From: JAMXLO01 sp037201625
Lineage (GTDB): Bacteria > Pseudomonadota > Alphaproteobacteria > Acetobacterales > Acetobacteraceae
Length of the DNA: 64,000 nt
NCBI GenBank assembly: GCA_037201625.1
Contig: JBBCGR010000004.1
Span: 248,001-312,000, forward strand
Reading direction: 5' to 3'
Below, in pieces: positions 31,001 through 36,828 of this stretch. The notes beneath the pieces were generated by a model. That model ran no database searches and was not told where the DNA came from. It saw nothing but the letters and a program-made list of their open reading frames with translations. Each line of letters opens with the position of its first letter. The stretch's first letter is position 1. The position numbers were made by a program, and so were the translations under genes.

Positions 31001-32174
31001 TGCAGCCATCGGGCCGATCTCCGTCACGACACCGGGTGGCACCAGCATCGTGTTCGATGAGAGCTTCACCGGCCTCACCGCGATCGCCGCCTCCGGCACG
31101 CCCGCCACGCCCGCGCTGGCTTCGGCAAATCCGGGACAGACCATCCGGGTGACCGGCAGCCACCTGTCGCTGGACAGCCAGTTCGTGTTCGAGACCGTCG
31201 ACACGCAAGGCACGCGGCGGCAGGTCACCGCGACCCCGTCCGCCGTCAACGATGCCGGTACCCAGGCGGACCTCATCGTACCGACCAATGCGGCGACCGG
31301 CGTCGTGCGCATGATCGGCGATACCGAGGCCACCAGCGTGCCGTTGCAGATCGTGCCGGTGGTCTCCGGCATTTCCGTGTTCTTCGTGTCCGGCGACAGC
31401 GTCACGCTGAGCCTGGAGGGGGCTGGCTTCATCGAGGGTGACAGCGACTACCAGTTCGGCCCGACGCTGTTCTTCGACCGCAGCCTGACCGCGGGCGCCG
31501 ATGTCGACGATTTCACCGGCGCGAACGGCAGGGCGAGCCTGACGCTGCCGCTCGGTGGCGGCATCTTCGGCCCGCTGACGGTGCAGACGGACGGTGGCCG
31601 CAGCGCGCCGCTCGCCTTCAGCCTGACCAGCGTCACCGCCACCGCGGCGAGCGGCACGCCGGCGAACGCGGCGCTGCCATCGGCCAACGCGGGCCAGGAC
31701 GTGACGCTGCACGGCAGCCATCTCACGACCGCGACGGGCATCCTGCTGCGCTCCACCGACAGCAGCGGCCGGCCGGTGGTGACCCTGCTGCGGCCCGCAA
31801 CGGCGGCGGAGGACGGCACCAGCGCAACGCTCATGCTCCCCACATTCGCCAACGGCGTGGTGACGTTGCAGGCGCTGGGCTCCGCGGCGAGCCTGACGCT
31901 TCAGGTGGTGCCGACGGTGACCGGCTACGACACGTCCAACGGGCCGCTGACGCTGTCCGGCAGCGGCTTCGTGGAGGGTGCCGCCACCTATCGCATCGCC
32001 AACGCGACGGTCACCGACAGCGCGATCGACAACGGCCCGGATGTGGTCGGGAGCAGCGTCGACAACGACACGGTCTCGCTGGACAACCCGACCCACGGCA
32101 CCGGCAGCATCACCGTCACCACGGCGGCCGGCACATCGGCGCCGCTGAGCCTGACCGAGGCAAATCCGGCGTAG
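19083..32174 (+). CDS. Giant LEPR-motif surface protein with vanadium haloperoxidase domain
   Basis: 4,363 residues; the ATG follows AAGGA by 8 bases. Approximate order: LEPR-like motif FETLEQRVLLNG (30-41); glycine-rich beta-helix-like repeats (206-373); Ig-like region (376-570); vanadium-dependent haloperoxidase domain (576-978) with all vanadate ligands, Lys840, Arg859, Ser894-Gly895-His896, Arg945 and His951; Ig-like and SbsA-like domains (979-1290); carboxypeptidase-regulatory-like domain (1293-1387); a helical block with about eight Cys (1595-1770); LVIVD-type propeller (1973-2290); more Ig/SbsA-like domains; then seven TIG-like modules beginning near 2511, 2702, 3118, 3466, 3808, 3997 and 4184. 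Insertions among them are an NHL-like propeller (2880-3113), a beta-sandwich (3200-3370) and a PPC-like domain (3656-3806). No Sec signal, RTX repeats, sortase or PEP-CTERM signal is visible. It probably acts outside the cell, halogenating or making hypohalous acid; this is inferred. Confidence 0.93.
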   Translation: MRWLGRHALPRPPVRSSRASSPGSQPVLLFETLEQRVLLNGAVPVGTVLSSDTAPAVVEDADKTSFEVSLSGPGHWQVIQGVGGPELKVTDTTSASAIALKAGGGDGRFLLTGIDVEGPAQSLTGTAINLDGPLTLNGPVGSLFLGDVSAVNGGSLSNNDARFDTERFIAGDASPFHFAIQNGGRLITAPGPGGSGPAGVIGANLGSAGSQVSVTGTDSLWQLNGQLVVGGADSGSLAITAGGAVVAGSIEAGQAAGGSGIISVTGAGSRLSATGDLLLGDGSAADLWILNGAVVTAANATLGVLAGGSGVIDLEGEGSRLDITGDLTIGGAGSAVLVLGAGTELNVTGNLNIGPGGVLTSFGGSIGSPGVNRPTLNVALVNDTGANKTDRITADATTAGKAVAANGVATLRAALGGAADADYVDLTDGLAADGTFTISAAQLAALNGGALPDGEHTLHLMLTDRAGFRQQADLTLTLLTVAPAITSFALAPSSQTGAPGSNSTAYSLVSLTGEASQGSTLTLNGQSVLAGAGGVFQIPNVELASGENTFTLTATNQIGLTSTRTLTVTRTGTVGADVALTWNQMTLDTIAGMALYPTDGSRLLAIVSLAQYDTLAAIEGTPAYMVHATPNGPVNETAALAQTAYEVLVSLFPSRKALYDAALATSLTGIADGAEKTAGLALGSFIADTILAIRASDGSSDFVTIEGGEDPGDWEPTAPMFLQAIDPQWGSVTPFAIASSDALVQEIGPPPALDSAEWAAALNQVESLGSATSSTRTADQSQIAQFWSGGTGTPTPPGLWNTIAQVVSRQQGLSLSGNIRLLAELNAAMADSAIACWDVKYGYDGSIASFQQDATGTWRPIQAIPVANSVNPAATSDPNWTPLLITPAFPEYVSGHSTFSAAASVILGSVFGDATSFSFGVPNLPGVTRSFASFSAAADEAGMSRIYGGIHFMFSNTGGKALGRLIANEVLARFALSADTQAPAIVAQATPPDGKANLTLAGQIVDNLSGVQSATVSIDGGAAQVLVLDAQGNFSIATGFALNGSADGPHVVDISASDAAGNVASFSRTYLLDTKAPALSLTSLADGDILAADSRLIGIANPTGTTLVALHYTIDGGVSTPVTFNATTGVFDQGVALGNLGIGTHSLVLTAQDAAGNTAILARSVNVVALAPFIVTGITPDDGSTDIGTTYRPRISFSRAVNPATLDASSFFATGPDGSVLAATIAPSDDGSYAWMFFADPLPGGAQITLHVIGSRIRAATDGTFLDADLDGVPGGEITHSFSTVRLTSVPGTRLVGRVVDPGVDLTPMTFDDVRRGPDGIIHTPDDVFVNPIAHAKIYILGREDQVVFTDANGLFELDDVPVGDVKLAVDGRTATNPPAGVFWPEMVMDLNVKPGVTNTVMGTMGSDAEQAVNQDIRSVYLPRVPTGALTTISTVAATTVTVDPADAPALTDAQRASLTLTVQPGTALDAQGRPIDTPVQIGVSTVPPELVKDMLPDGILQHSFDITIQAPGVAAFSQPLRITFPNVFDAAPGTQLNILSFDHTTGRLVIVGTATVSADGATAVSDPGQGVLAPGWHGLTPPGSPAKTSPPQPPCDGGALATDTALALVKDALSCAAALKQDIGNILDAFSSIADAVAQIRTLKQVADQARAAHDQLTYEQKAQLLASGCALIQDSINVALDIIATEESELPAIVSCINGGLDVLNAFCSSAISNNCFTLKTVALIECDLINTLSIFSKDINNLAALIDGSHLRGSVAGLCDNVAAFSTFVNNQAGSHNIMASAFEVMAAEDDPAIAMLDAIIASADESTGAIGDLGAKVTALGDAPQPDAKTLEEVAGFFYQAIAGSPANAYYEVTFGNNVLRGNANQDGAISVFLPADTQFELKVFDARYDRYAVYDGTTATTGRDTTIPPLLFLPIAGLPQTGPGGLPDLIEEIIGGSLTKADNLIPGVTDYVAVHQGGGPVHSLANTTGVVASVTLHGDARALDVVGSVAGGMLQTAYVATGTGGLAIVDVTSPLAPVVRSELRLPGFASDVAVDVGLSVAAVASGAAGLTLLDVMDPTDPMVVATLPFADPVTAVTVRDGIAYLVQGTSVASVDLVTHQVRTTLDLSASGEHAPLIAIAFDGSTLFTRGNDGTIRAISVDGDLFTPRGSLVAVLPNQASLGAGGLTIAGNLLYAGASSLGYVTVSVADLDHLAIVGPASTLSIGASAMALNGSGLAVAVGFGGNAGAVYLMDVSDPTDTGRLVTSFPLQSAPVDVALANGIAFVIDGENGLQVVNYRTLDNQGTPPTVSIAVQANDVDAAAAGVQVVEGGLVRIRPTVTDDVQVRDVQVLVNGTVVADRPAYPFDFDTLVPSIASAGATMTLQVRAVDTGGNATLSNIVTLAVVHDTVPPAVARMNIAQGANLYAARSIEIGFTEPLDTARLATSGIVLVNVGPDGNAGTADDVAVPVTFTTRELGRVLTVLPSDALSAGTYRLRIDPSVIADTAGNTAAAAITLGFHILPASNVAAAIGTPAIPQEPSANPGQQIGIAVPFDPLLAHMTFRVIDPGGAQSTVDATPARVDAAASIAYFTVPMEALTGDVTVYGSNAGTTLDVPDGTFPLQIVPVVTGIKVLQGSGDNSIAVVQVTGRGLINGNGTTYRIGGTSIVDVSIVSGPEVTTQNVEALVTVPLSAAAFGPITVTTAGGTSVPFAVNLLGLTGTALSGTPANAALPSANPGQAVTLSGTGISTASSVYLSYTDAAGAAQVDFVHPVAAAIDGTSAMLVIPANANGIAKLSLIGSSATQTVQIVPTLSGYRVAGADSLQLTGSGLVPGASTYNFPGGNYADTGSGDPALAYPNGDGSTVILPEPLHGFGTATVTTAGGTSAPLLLNEVQARDGALRDIAADPATGRLWLADDANPALLHLIDTATGSEIGSLTLASAFQGGLQVAPAAFSLAGTAVPAGSLLLFGPLGAGDSVTAIDAASGAVIATLALTPSYVTTAGVFVPSVSGGEVFILDRTQATTQIVGLNPETGAERVRFDAPFNAGEAGLALDPTHGTIWYGADQSTDLVELTTTGSEVRRVSVAAQGGNLSPGDISGLAVDQAGRLLVASTQGVVYRIDPAVTLSTTAPVLTRIIAAATDGIAADAALAAANAGQVITLQGSNFNAGTEVVFATSDATGTAGRTSVAPLAVSADGTRLQVQVPVTAATGSVQVVNVGARNLAANSDNDGVYRQVTVSFTPSGSTAQFTFGDGGMATFGGGTWGIDNVAVRQNGATVFSDAFDTGTAKSQWSVRTVDGSAAGVLSGFLGQFSNRSVNLNLTGLAAGQAVTLTFDLYILDGWTGANQFNGPAEFLVRGNGQTLFDAQFSNTASQAQTYNTSAALTLQVVPTLTGIPFGGANAADGVELAGSGFMAGGTTITIGGVVLQDQHADQASYVVNATNSDYTFRAPLTIEAPIRVTTAGGSAQIGAFLYPEQPPVTFTGIQSTARAGTPADAAVASANVGQTITLTGAGFTFATLVQFTAADDTGAIGTLTRFGTPNDAGTTLTVTVPSLARTGAVRVLGSTASAQLQVVPVLRSVGGTVASGGTIELEGSGLSASDLMISIDGRSAGTFQVRTVQDTTPSGTIPGQQLVTLTVPSAIGAGVVTVTTDGGSMMLNTGVSAAQTAVSAPADGGDTLAMAMPIVLPAHGGQTVVTATLGDNSGSAGDVDLYKVVLNQSDSLTIGLFADPSLPQNQFLDSHVAVFDAAGRQVANRFLVQAGTAGPVLTFVAPAGGDYYVGVSGSANQSYDPTIANSGAAGNADTGTYQLSLERIGAADTHLTGVVASPGQGIPAIAGAPAANVGQTITLQGHGLSANDQVVFTAIGPAGVIGRPVTPVDAAADGTSLTVAVPADAMTGTVRLERDTAGLLLQVVPTLAGVSAAFGNGYNGSPIGLTGSGFVDGATTIHFGTSTLVDTSRSDGIAVQSDTAPPFAPNSRIAATVPRDAAIGPISVTTPGGTSIVFDESFTGLTAIAASGTPATPALASANPGQTIRVTGSHLSLDSQFVFETVDTQGTRRQVTATPSAVNDAGTQADLIVPTNAATGVVRMIGDTEATSVPLQIVPVVSGISVFFVSGDSVTLSLEGAGFIEGDSDYQFGPTLFFDRSLTAGADVDDFTGANGRASLTLPLGGGIFGPLTVQTDGGRSAPLAFSLTSVTATAASGTPANAALPSANAGQDVTLHGSHLTTATGILLRSTDSSGRPVVTLLRPATAAEDGTSATLMLPTFANGVVTLQALGSAASLTLQVVPTVTGYDTSNGPLTLSGSGFVEGAATYRIANATVTDSAIDNGPDVVGSSVDNDTVSLDNPTHGTGSITVTTAAGTSAPLSLTEANPA

Positions 32175-32178
32175 CAAC

Positions 32179-32215
32179 GGCACAGGGCGGGAGGCATGCC
32201 TGCCCGCCCTGTGCC
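32179..32215. terminator. Strong bidirectional terminator hairpin
   Basis: GGCACAGGGCGGG (32179-32191) pairs perfectly with CCCGCCCTGTGCC (32203-32215); the loop itself contains the palindrome AGGCATGCCT. It lies between the end of the giant gene and the end of the convergent aldehyde dehydrogenase gene. It lacks a T-tract but is very stable. Confidence 0.75.
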
Positions 32216-32254
32216 TGCCCGCCCTGTGCCGAGTGCTGTGCCGAGTGCTGTGCA
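32201..32254. repeat. Short tandem duplications beside terminator
   Basis: TGCCCGCCCTGTGCC is repeated twice in tandem (32201-32215, 32216-32230), followed by GAGTGCTGTGCC and GAGTGCTGTGCA (32231-32242, 32243-32254). The first unit is the right arm of the terminator hairpin, so duplication gives an alternative second right arm. Confidence 0.8.
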
Positions 32255-32258
32255 GCCC

Positions 32259-33743
32259 TCAGTCGGTCTTGATCCACACCGACTTCACGTTCAGGTACTC
32301 TTCCAGGTGCTGCACACCGGATTCGCGGCCGTAGCCGCTCATCTTGTAGCCGCCGAACGGCACCGCAGGATCCATCGCCTGGTAGCAGTTGATCCAGACC
32401 GAGCCGGCCCGGATGCCCCTCGCCAGACGGTGTGCCTTGCCCACGTCGCGCGTCCACACGCCGCTGCCCAGGCCGAATTGCGTCTTGTTGCCGCGCTGGA
32501 TCACCTCCTCGATGTCGGTGAACGGGATCGCGGAGATCACCGGCCCGAAGATCTCCTCCTGCGCGATGCGCATGTCGTCGCGCACGTTGGCGAACACGGT
32601 CGGCGGCACGAAGTAGCCGTTGGCCAGCGCACCCTCGGTCAGGCGTTCGCCACCCGACAGCGGCTGCGCGCCTTCCTGGCGGCCGATCGCCAGATAGCCG
32701 GTGACACGCTGGAGTTGCTCCTCCGACACCAGCGGCCCGACCTGCGTCTCCGGGTCGCGGCCGTCGCCGACGCGCAGCGTCTTGCTGAATGCGGCGACGC
32801 GGCCGACGAACTCATCGTAGATCTTCTGCTCGACGAACAGCCGCGTGCCGGCGCTGCAGATCTGTCCCGAATTGGCGAACACCGCCATGCCGGACCCGGG
32901 CACCGCCTGGTCCAGATCGGCATCGGCGAACACGATGTCGGGCGACTTGCCGCCGAGCTCCAGCGACACGCGCTTCAGGTTGCCCGCCGAGGCCCGGATG
33001 ATCGCCTGGCCGGTCAGATGCGAGCCGGTGAACGCCACCTTGTCGACATCGGGATGCGAGGCCAGTGCGGCACCCGCGGTCTCGCCGAAGCCCGGCACGA
33101 CGTTCACCACGCCCGGCGGCACGCCGGCCTCCATGCACAGTTCCGCCAGGCGCAGCGGCGTCAGCGGCGCCTCCTCGGCCGGCTTCAGCACCACCGTGCA
33201 GCCGGTCGCCAGCGCCGGGCCGATCTTCCAGATCGATGCCGTCAGCGGACCGTTCCACGGGATGATCGCGCCGACCACGCCCACCGGTTCCTTCAGCGTG
33301 AACGACACGTATTCGCCGGGCAGCGAGTTGTCGATCGTCTCGCCGTGCAGCGCGGTCGCCATGCCGGCATAGAAGCGCAGCATGCCCAGCGCGCGCTGAC
33401 GGTTGTTGCGCGTGCGGCTGATCGGCGCGCCCATGTCGAGCGTGTCGAGGGCTGCGAATTCCTCGATGTCGCGCTCCACCAGGTCGGCGAGCTTCAGCAG
33501 CAGCCGTTGGCGTTCGGCCGGCTTGAACTTGCTCCACGGACCATTGAACGCCGCACGCGCCGCGGCCACCGCCCGATCGATGTCCTCGGCATCACCCTCC
33601 GCGACCAGGGCCAGCACTTCGCCGGTGGCGGGATTGCGGGTCTCGAAGGTCTTGCCCGATGCAGCCTCGAGCCACTTGCCGTCGATCAGCATGCGCTTCG
33701 GCTTGCCGTCGAGATACGGATGCACTTCGGTCATCACGTTCAT
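32259..33743 (-). CDS. NAD(P)-dependent aldehyde dehydrogenase
   Basis: 494-residue aldehyde dehydrogenase, the normal length. It contains PWNGPLTASIWKIGPALATG (cofactor/substrate channel), the general-base Glu in VSLELGGKSPDIV and the catalytic Cys in NSGQICSAGTRLF, and ends with the family segment PFGGYKMSGYGRESG. It oxidises an aldehyde to the acid; the exact substrate is not predictable, though the betaine/phenylacetaldehyde-type branch is likely. The ATG (behind GAGGAG) overlaps the stop of the upstream unknown gene (TGATG), so the two are coupled. It is convergent with the giant gene. Confidence 0.95.
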   Translation of the reverse strand: MNVMTEVHPYLDGKPKRMLIDGKWLEAASGKTFETRNPATGEVLALVAEGDAEDIDRAVAAARAAFNGPWSKFKPAERQRLLLKLADLVERDIEEFAALDTLDMGAPISRTRNNRQRALGMLRFYAGMATALHGETIDNSLPGEYVSFTLKEPVGVVGAIIPWNGPLTASIWKIGPALATGCTVVLKPAEEAPLTPLRLAELCMEAGVPPGVVNVVPGFGETAGAALASHPDVDKVAFTGSHLTGQAIIRASAGNLKRVSLELGGKSPDIVFADADLDQAVPGSGMAVFANSGQICSAGTRLFVEQKIYDEFVGRVAAFSKTLRVGDGRDPETQVGPLVSEEQLQRVTGYLAIGRQEGAQPLSGGERLTEGALANGYFVPPTVFANVRDDMRIAQEEIFGPVISAIPFTDIEEVIQRGNKTQFGLGSGVWTRDVGKAHRLARGIRAGSVWINCYQAMDPAVPFGGYKMSGYGRESGVQHLEEYLNVKSVWIKTD

Positions 33744-34153
33744 CAGTTGGGTCTCCTCGTCCTTGTTGTGTCGATCTCCGAGGCCGCCAGCAGGGCCGAT
33801 CCCAGGGATTCGGCATTGCCCTGGTTGAGCGCGAAGGCGACATCGAAGCCGTCGCGCGTCGCGAGCCGCAGGATGAGGTTCGCATCCGCCTCCGCCTGCT
33901 CGAGCCGCCAGGTCCCCAGGCTCTGCACGAAGCGCAGGGAGCCGTCGGCGAAACGCGCGTTGAGCGCTGCCTGCAGCATGCGAGGCAGCGTCATCAGCAG
34001 GCCGCTCAGCACATCGAACGGCAGCACGATCCGGTGCGACTGCCCATCGGCCGCGGTGAACTCCATCCGGACATGGGTTCCGCCGTCCGCCACGGACCAC
34101 GCGGTCAGTTCCTCGCCTGCGATCGTGCGCACCGCATCGGGCGCGATGTCCAT
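33743..34153 (-). CDS. Unknown 136-residue protein coupled to aldehyde dehydrogenase
   Basis: I do not recognise this family. Starting at MDIAPDAVRTIAGEELTAW, it looks like a compact alpha/beta protein with alternating strands (THVRMEFTAADGQSHRIVLP, RDGFDVAFALNQ) around a helix (MLQAALNARFADGSL). There is no signal peptide or membrane segment. I chose the internal ATG with GAGG upstream over an in-frame ATG 22 codons earlier, whose extension is arginine/proline-rich. The stop overlaps the aldehyde dehydrogenase ATG, which implies linked expression. Confidence 0.6.
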   Translation of the reverse strand: MDIAPDAVRTIAGEELTAWSVADGGTHVRMEFTAADGQSHRIVLPFDVLSGLLMTLPRMLQAALNARFADGSLRFVQSLGTWRLEQAEADANLILRLATRDGFDVAFALNQGNAESLGSALLAASEIDTTRTRRPN

Positions 34154-34420
34154 GGGCGGCCTCGGCAACGCTATTCCCAATTGGATATAACGTAGCATGA
34201 CACGAACCGGCAAGCCCACGCGTCGCCTGCGCCATCCGTCCTGCCACGAAGCCGCGGCCCTGCATGTCGCCAGCGGTTGCCGGCGGCCGGCGCGTCACCC
34301 GCGCGTTATTGCCCGTCGGGCACGACGCGAAGCCGCCTGTCTCAGTGCGGCGTCACCGAGCGCAGCAAGGTCCGGTCGAGCCGCGCCCGCAGAACCGCGG
34401 CGACCGAGGGTTGGTCGCAT

Positions 34421-34470
34421 AGAGCGTGATCCGTCGCAGGTGGAATCGCCGGAGCGGTGAATCACGCTCT
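34421..34470. repeat. Dispersed repeat, copy 2 (hairpin A only)
   Basis: Stem AGAGCGTGAT (34421-34430) and ATCACGCTCT (34461-34470) with inner GGAATCGCCGGAGCGGTGA, nearly identical to copy 1. The right arm encodes, on the minus strand, the last codons and stop of the flavin monooxygenase gene (AGA GCG TGA = Arg-Ala-stop), so the repeat supplies the stop codon. Hairpin B is absent. Confidence 0.85.
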
Positions 34471-35628
34471 GACAACGGGCTGCAGCGCCCAGCGGCCCCA
34501 GGGACCCATGGCCGCCTGGCGGCTGGCGACGTTGTGGGTCAGCACCGTCAGCATGTCTCGCCGGATCGTCGCCAGCGCGTCCGTGTCGTAAACCGACTGT
34601 GCGCCGCACAGTTCGACCAGCCGCTCCACCGCCCATTGCGACTGGTGCTGGGCATAGGTCATGTCGCGGCGCGCGCGCAGCGCAAGCTCTGCGGGGATCG
34701 GCGCACCCTGGGCGATCAGCGTCTCGGCGGTGGCGAGGCCGGTGCGCATCGTGAGCGTCGCGGCCTCGATCGCGGCGGCGGCTTCGGCCACCGACATCTG
34801 CACGAACTCGCTGGCGGCCAGCGGGGTGACGCCGCGCGAGACCTTGCCTTGCAGGATGCCGATCGCCACCGCGAGGGCCCGGTTGCCCAGAGCGATCGCG
34901 ACCGGCGGCAGCGAGTAGTTCGCCAGCAATCCGCGCGGTGCCCGCACCAGCGGATAGTCGGCGTGCACCGCGGCGCCCGGCCCGGTGCCGGCGAGCAGGT
35001 CCGCGAGCATGACGCAGCGATGCTCCGGCACGAACGCGTCGTGCACCCGCAGGGATCGGCTGCCGGTGCCGGCCAGTCCCAGCACGTGCCAGTCGTCGAT
35101 GATCTCGATGTCGGTGAATGGCACCAGCAGGTAGGCGATGGCGGATCGCTGCTCATCGGCGAAGGCGCCGATCACCGCCCAGCGCGAATGGCTGCTCCCG
35201 CTGGAGAACGGGAACTGCCCCGACAGCCGCCAGCCACCCGGCACGCGCTGCACCACCGCGCGCGGTGCCAGCGAGGAGGATACCAGCGCCAGCCTGTCCT
35301 CGTCCCACACGTCGCGCTGCGCCTGCAGCGGATACGACGACAGCAGCCACTGGTGCTCGCCGAGGACGGCGTAGACCCAGGCCGCCGAGGCACAGCCCGC
35401 GGTGAGTGTCTCGACGATGCGGGCGAACAGCGAAAAGCTGAGCTGCAGTCCGCCGAACATGCGCGGCTGCAGCACGCCAAGGATGCCGATGCGATGGAAG
35501 TCGGCCATCGTCTCGGGCGGCAGGTCGCGGCCGGCGCGGGTTGCCGCGGCGCGCTCCGCAAGGATCGGGACCAGCGCGCGCGACTGCTCCAGCAGATCCC
35601 GCTCGTCCGCGGTCAGCGCCGCATTCAT
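34462..35628 (-). CDS. Acyl-CoA-dehydrogenase-fold flavin monooxygenase (HsaA/DszC-like)
   Basis: 388 residues of the acyl-CoA dehydrogenase fold, with the type-2 C-terminal domain seen in two-component flavin monooxygenases (HsaA, DszC, p-hydroxyphenylacetate hydroxylase C2). Typical segments are RIGILGVLQPRMFGGLQLSF, CASAAWVYAVLGEH, SGQFPFSSGSSHSRWAVIGA and GTGSRSLRVHDAFVPEH. The C-terminal THNVASRQA follows the family end pattern. It would use reduced flavin from a separate reductase, which is not in the immediate neighbourhood. It lies only 4 bases downstream of the tartrate-dehydrogenase-like gene, so they are one transcript. The last codons are contributed by the dispersed repeat. Confidence 0.85.
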   Translation of the reverse strand: MNAALTADERDLLEQSRALVPILAERAAATRAGRDLPPETMADFHRIGILGVLQPRMFGGLQLSFSLFARIVETLTAGCASAAWVYAVLGEHQWLLSSYPLQAQRDVWDEDRLALVSSSLAPRAVVQRVPGGWRLSGQFPFSSGSSHSRWAVIGAFADEQRSAIAYLLVPFTDIEIIDDWHVLGLAGTGSRSLRVHDAFVPEHRCVMLADLLAGTGPGAAVHADYPLVRAPRGLLANYSLPPVAIALGNRALAVAIGILQGKVSRGVTPLAASEFVQMSVAEAAAAIEAATLTMRTGLATAETLIAQGAPIPAELALRARRDMTYAQHQSQWAVERLVELCGAQSVYDTDALATIRRDMLTVLTHNVASRQAAMGPWGRWALQPVVRA

Positions 35629-35632
35629 GGCG

Positions 35633-36706
35633 TCAGCGGTTCATGCCGCGCACCGCGTCGCACACCGCGCGGGTAACCTCCACCGTGGTCGCCGTGCCAC
35701 CGAGGTCGGGCGTCATGATGCCGGCGGCGCAGACCTGCTCGACGGCGCGCATCAGCAGGTCGGCGGCCGGCTTCTCGCCGAGGTGCTCCAGCATCATCGC
35801 ACCGGTCCAGAAGCTGGCGACCGGATTGGCGATGCCCTTGCCGGTGATGTCGAATGCACTGCCGTGGATCGGCTCGAACATCGAGGGCGAGCGGCGCTCG
35901 GGATCGACGTTGCCGGTGGGCGCGATGCCGAGCGAGCCGGCGAGGGCGGCGGCGAGGTCGGACAGGATGTCGGCGTGCAGGTTGGTGGCGACGACGGTGT
36001 CGATGCTCCGCGGCCGCTTCACCATGCGCATGGTCATCGCGTCCACCAGTTCCTTGTCCCAGGTCACGTCCGGGTAGTCGTGCGAGACCAGGGCGGCGAT
36101 CTCGTCCCAGAACACCATGCCGTGGCGCTGTGCGTTCGACTTGGTGACGACGGTCAGCAGCTTGCGCGGGCGCGAACGTGCGATGTCGAAGGCGAATCGC
36201 ATGATGCGTTCCACGCCGCGGCGGGTGAAGATCGCAGTCTCGGTGGCGACCTCCTCGGGCAGGCCGCGATGCACGCGCCCACCATGGCCAGCGTATTCGC
36301 CCTCGCTGTTCTCGCGCACGATCACCCAGTCGAGGTCGCCGGGACCCACCTCGCGCAGCGGCGAGGTGATGCCGGGCAGGATGCGCGTGGGGCGCACGTT
36401 CGCGTACTGGTCGAGGCCCTGGCAGATCGGCAGACGCAGGCCCCACAGCGTGATGTGGTCGGGGATGTTGGGATCGCCGACCGCGCCGAAATAGATCGCA
36501 TCCGCGGTGCGCAGCCAGGCCAGTCCGTCGGGCGGCATGAAGTTGCCGTGCTTGCGGTACCAGTTGGAACCCCAGTCGTAGTGGTCGATGACCAGCTTGA
36601 AGCCGCCGTCGCGCGCGGCGACCGCGTCGAGCGCCTCGAGTCCGGCGCTGATGACCTCGGGGCCGATGCCATCGGCAGGGATGGAGGCGATGCGGTGCTG
36701 GCGCAT
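35633..36706 (-). CDS. Tartrate/D-malate dehydrogenase-like (IPMDH family)
   Basis: 357-residue beta-decarboxylating dehydrogenase of the isocitrate/isopropylmalate family. The N-terminus IASIPADGIGPEVISAGLE, the DWGSNWYRKHGNFMPPDGL segment and ANVRPTRILPGI fit tartrate dehydrogenase/decarboxylase and D-malate dehydrogenase better than LeuB. The catalytic Lys region is VTKSNAQRHGMVFWDE, the metal-binding Asp segment is VVATNLHADILSDLAAALAG, and the NAD segment is FEPIHGSAFDITGKGIANP. The start is the ATG behind GAGGAT. It is the first gene of an operon with the flavin monooxygenase, and divergent from the unknown gene at 36829. Confidence 0.9.
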   Translation of the reverse strand: MRQHRIASIPADGIGPEVISAGLEALDAVAARDGGFKLVIDHYDWGSNWYRKHGNFMPPDGLAWLRTADAIYFGAVGDPNIPDHITLWGLRLPICQGLDQYANVRPTRILPGITSPLREVGPGDLDWVIVRENSEGEYAGHGGRVHRGLPEEVATETAIFTRRGVERIMRFAFDIARSRPRKLLTVVTKSNAQRHGMVFWDEIAALVSHDYPDVTWDKELVDAMTMRMVKRPRSIDTVVATNLHADILSDLAAALAGSLGIAPTGNVDPERRSPSMFEPIHGSAFDITGKGIANPVASFWTGAMMLEHLGEKPAADLLMRAVEQVCAAGIMTPDLGGTATTVEVTRAVCDAVRGMNR

Positions 36707-36777
36707 GGGAATCCTCGGATGTCCTGTTGCACCTATCGCCTGGGACAGCAGGAGGCAACGCCCCGCACATATGACAT

Positions 36778-36806
36778 TGCGACGCATTCTCAACACGGCT
36801 AGGCTG
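36778..36806 (+). promoter_or_regulatory. Candidate sigma-70 promoter
   Basis: TTGCGA (36778-36783) and TAGGCT (36801-36806) are separated by exactly 17 bases and lie 22 bases before the ATG of the unknown gene at 36829. The match to the consensus is moderate. Confidence 0.4.
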
Positions 36807-36828
36807 TGCACCGCAACAGGAGGCGGGC

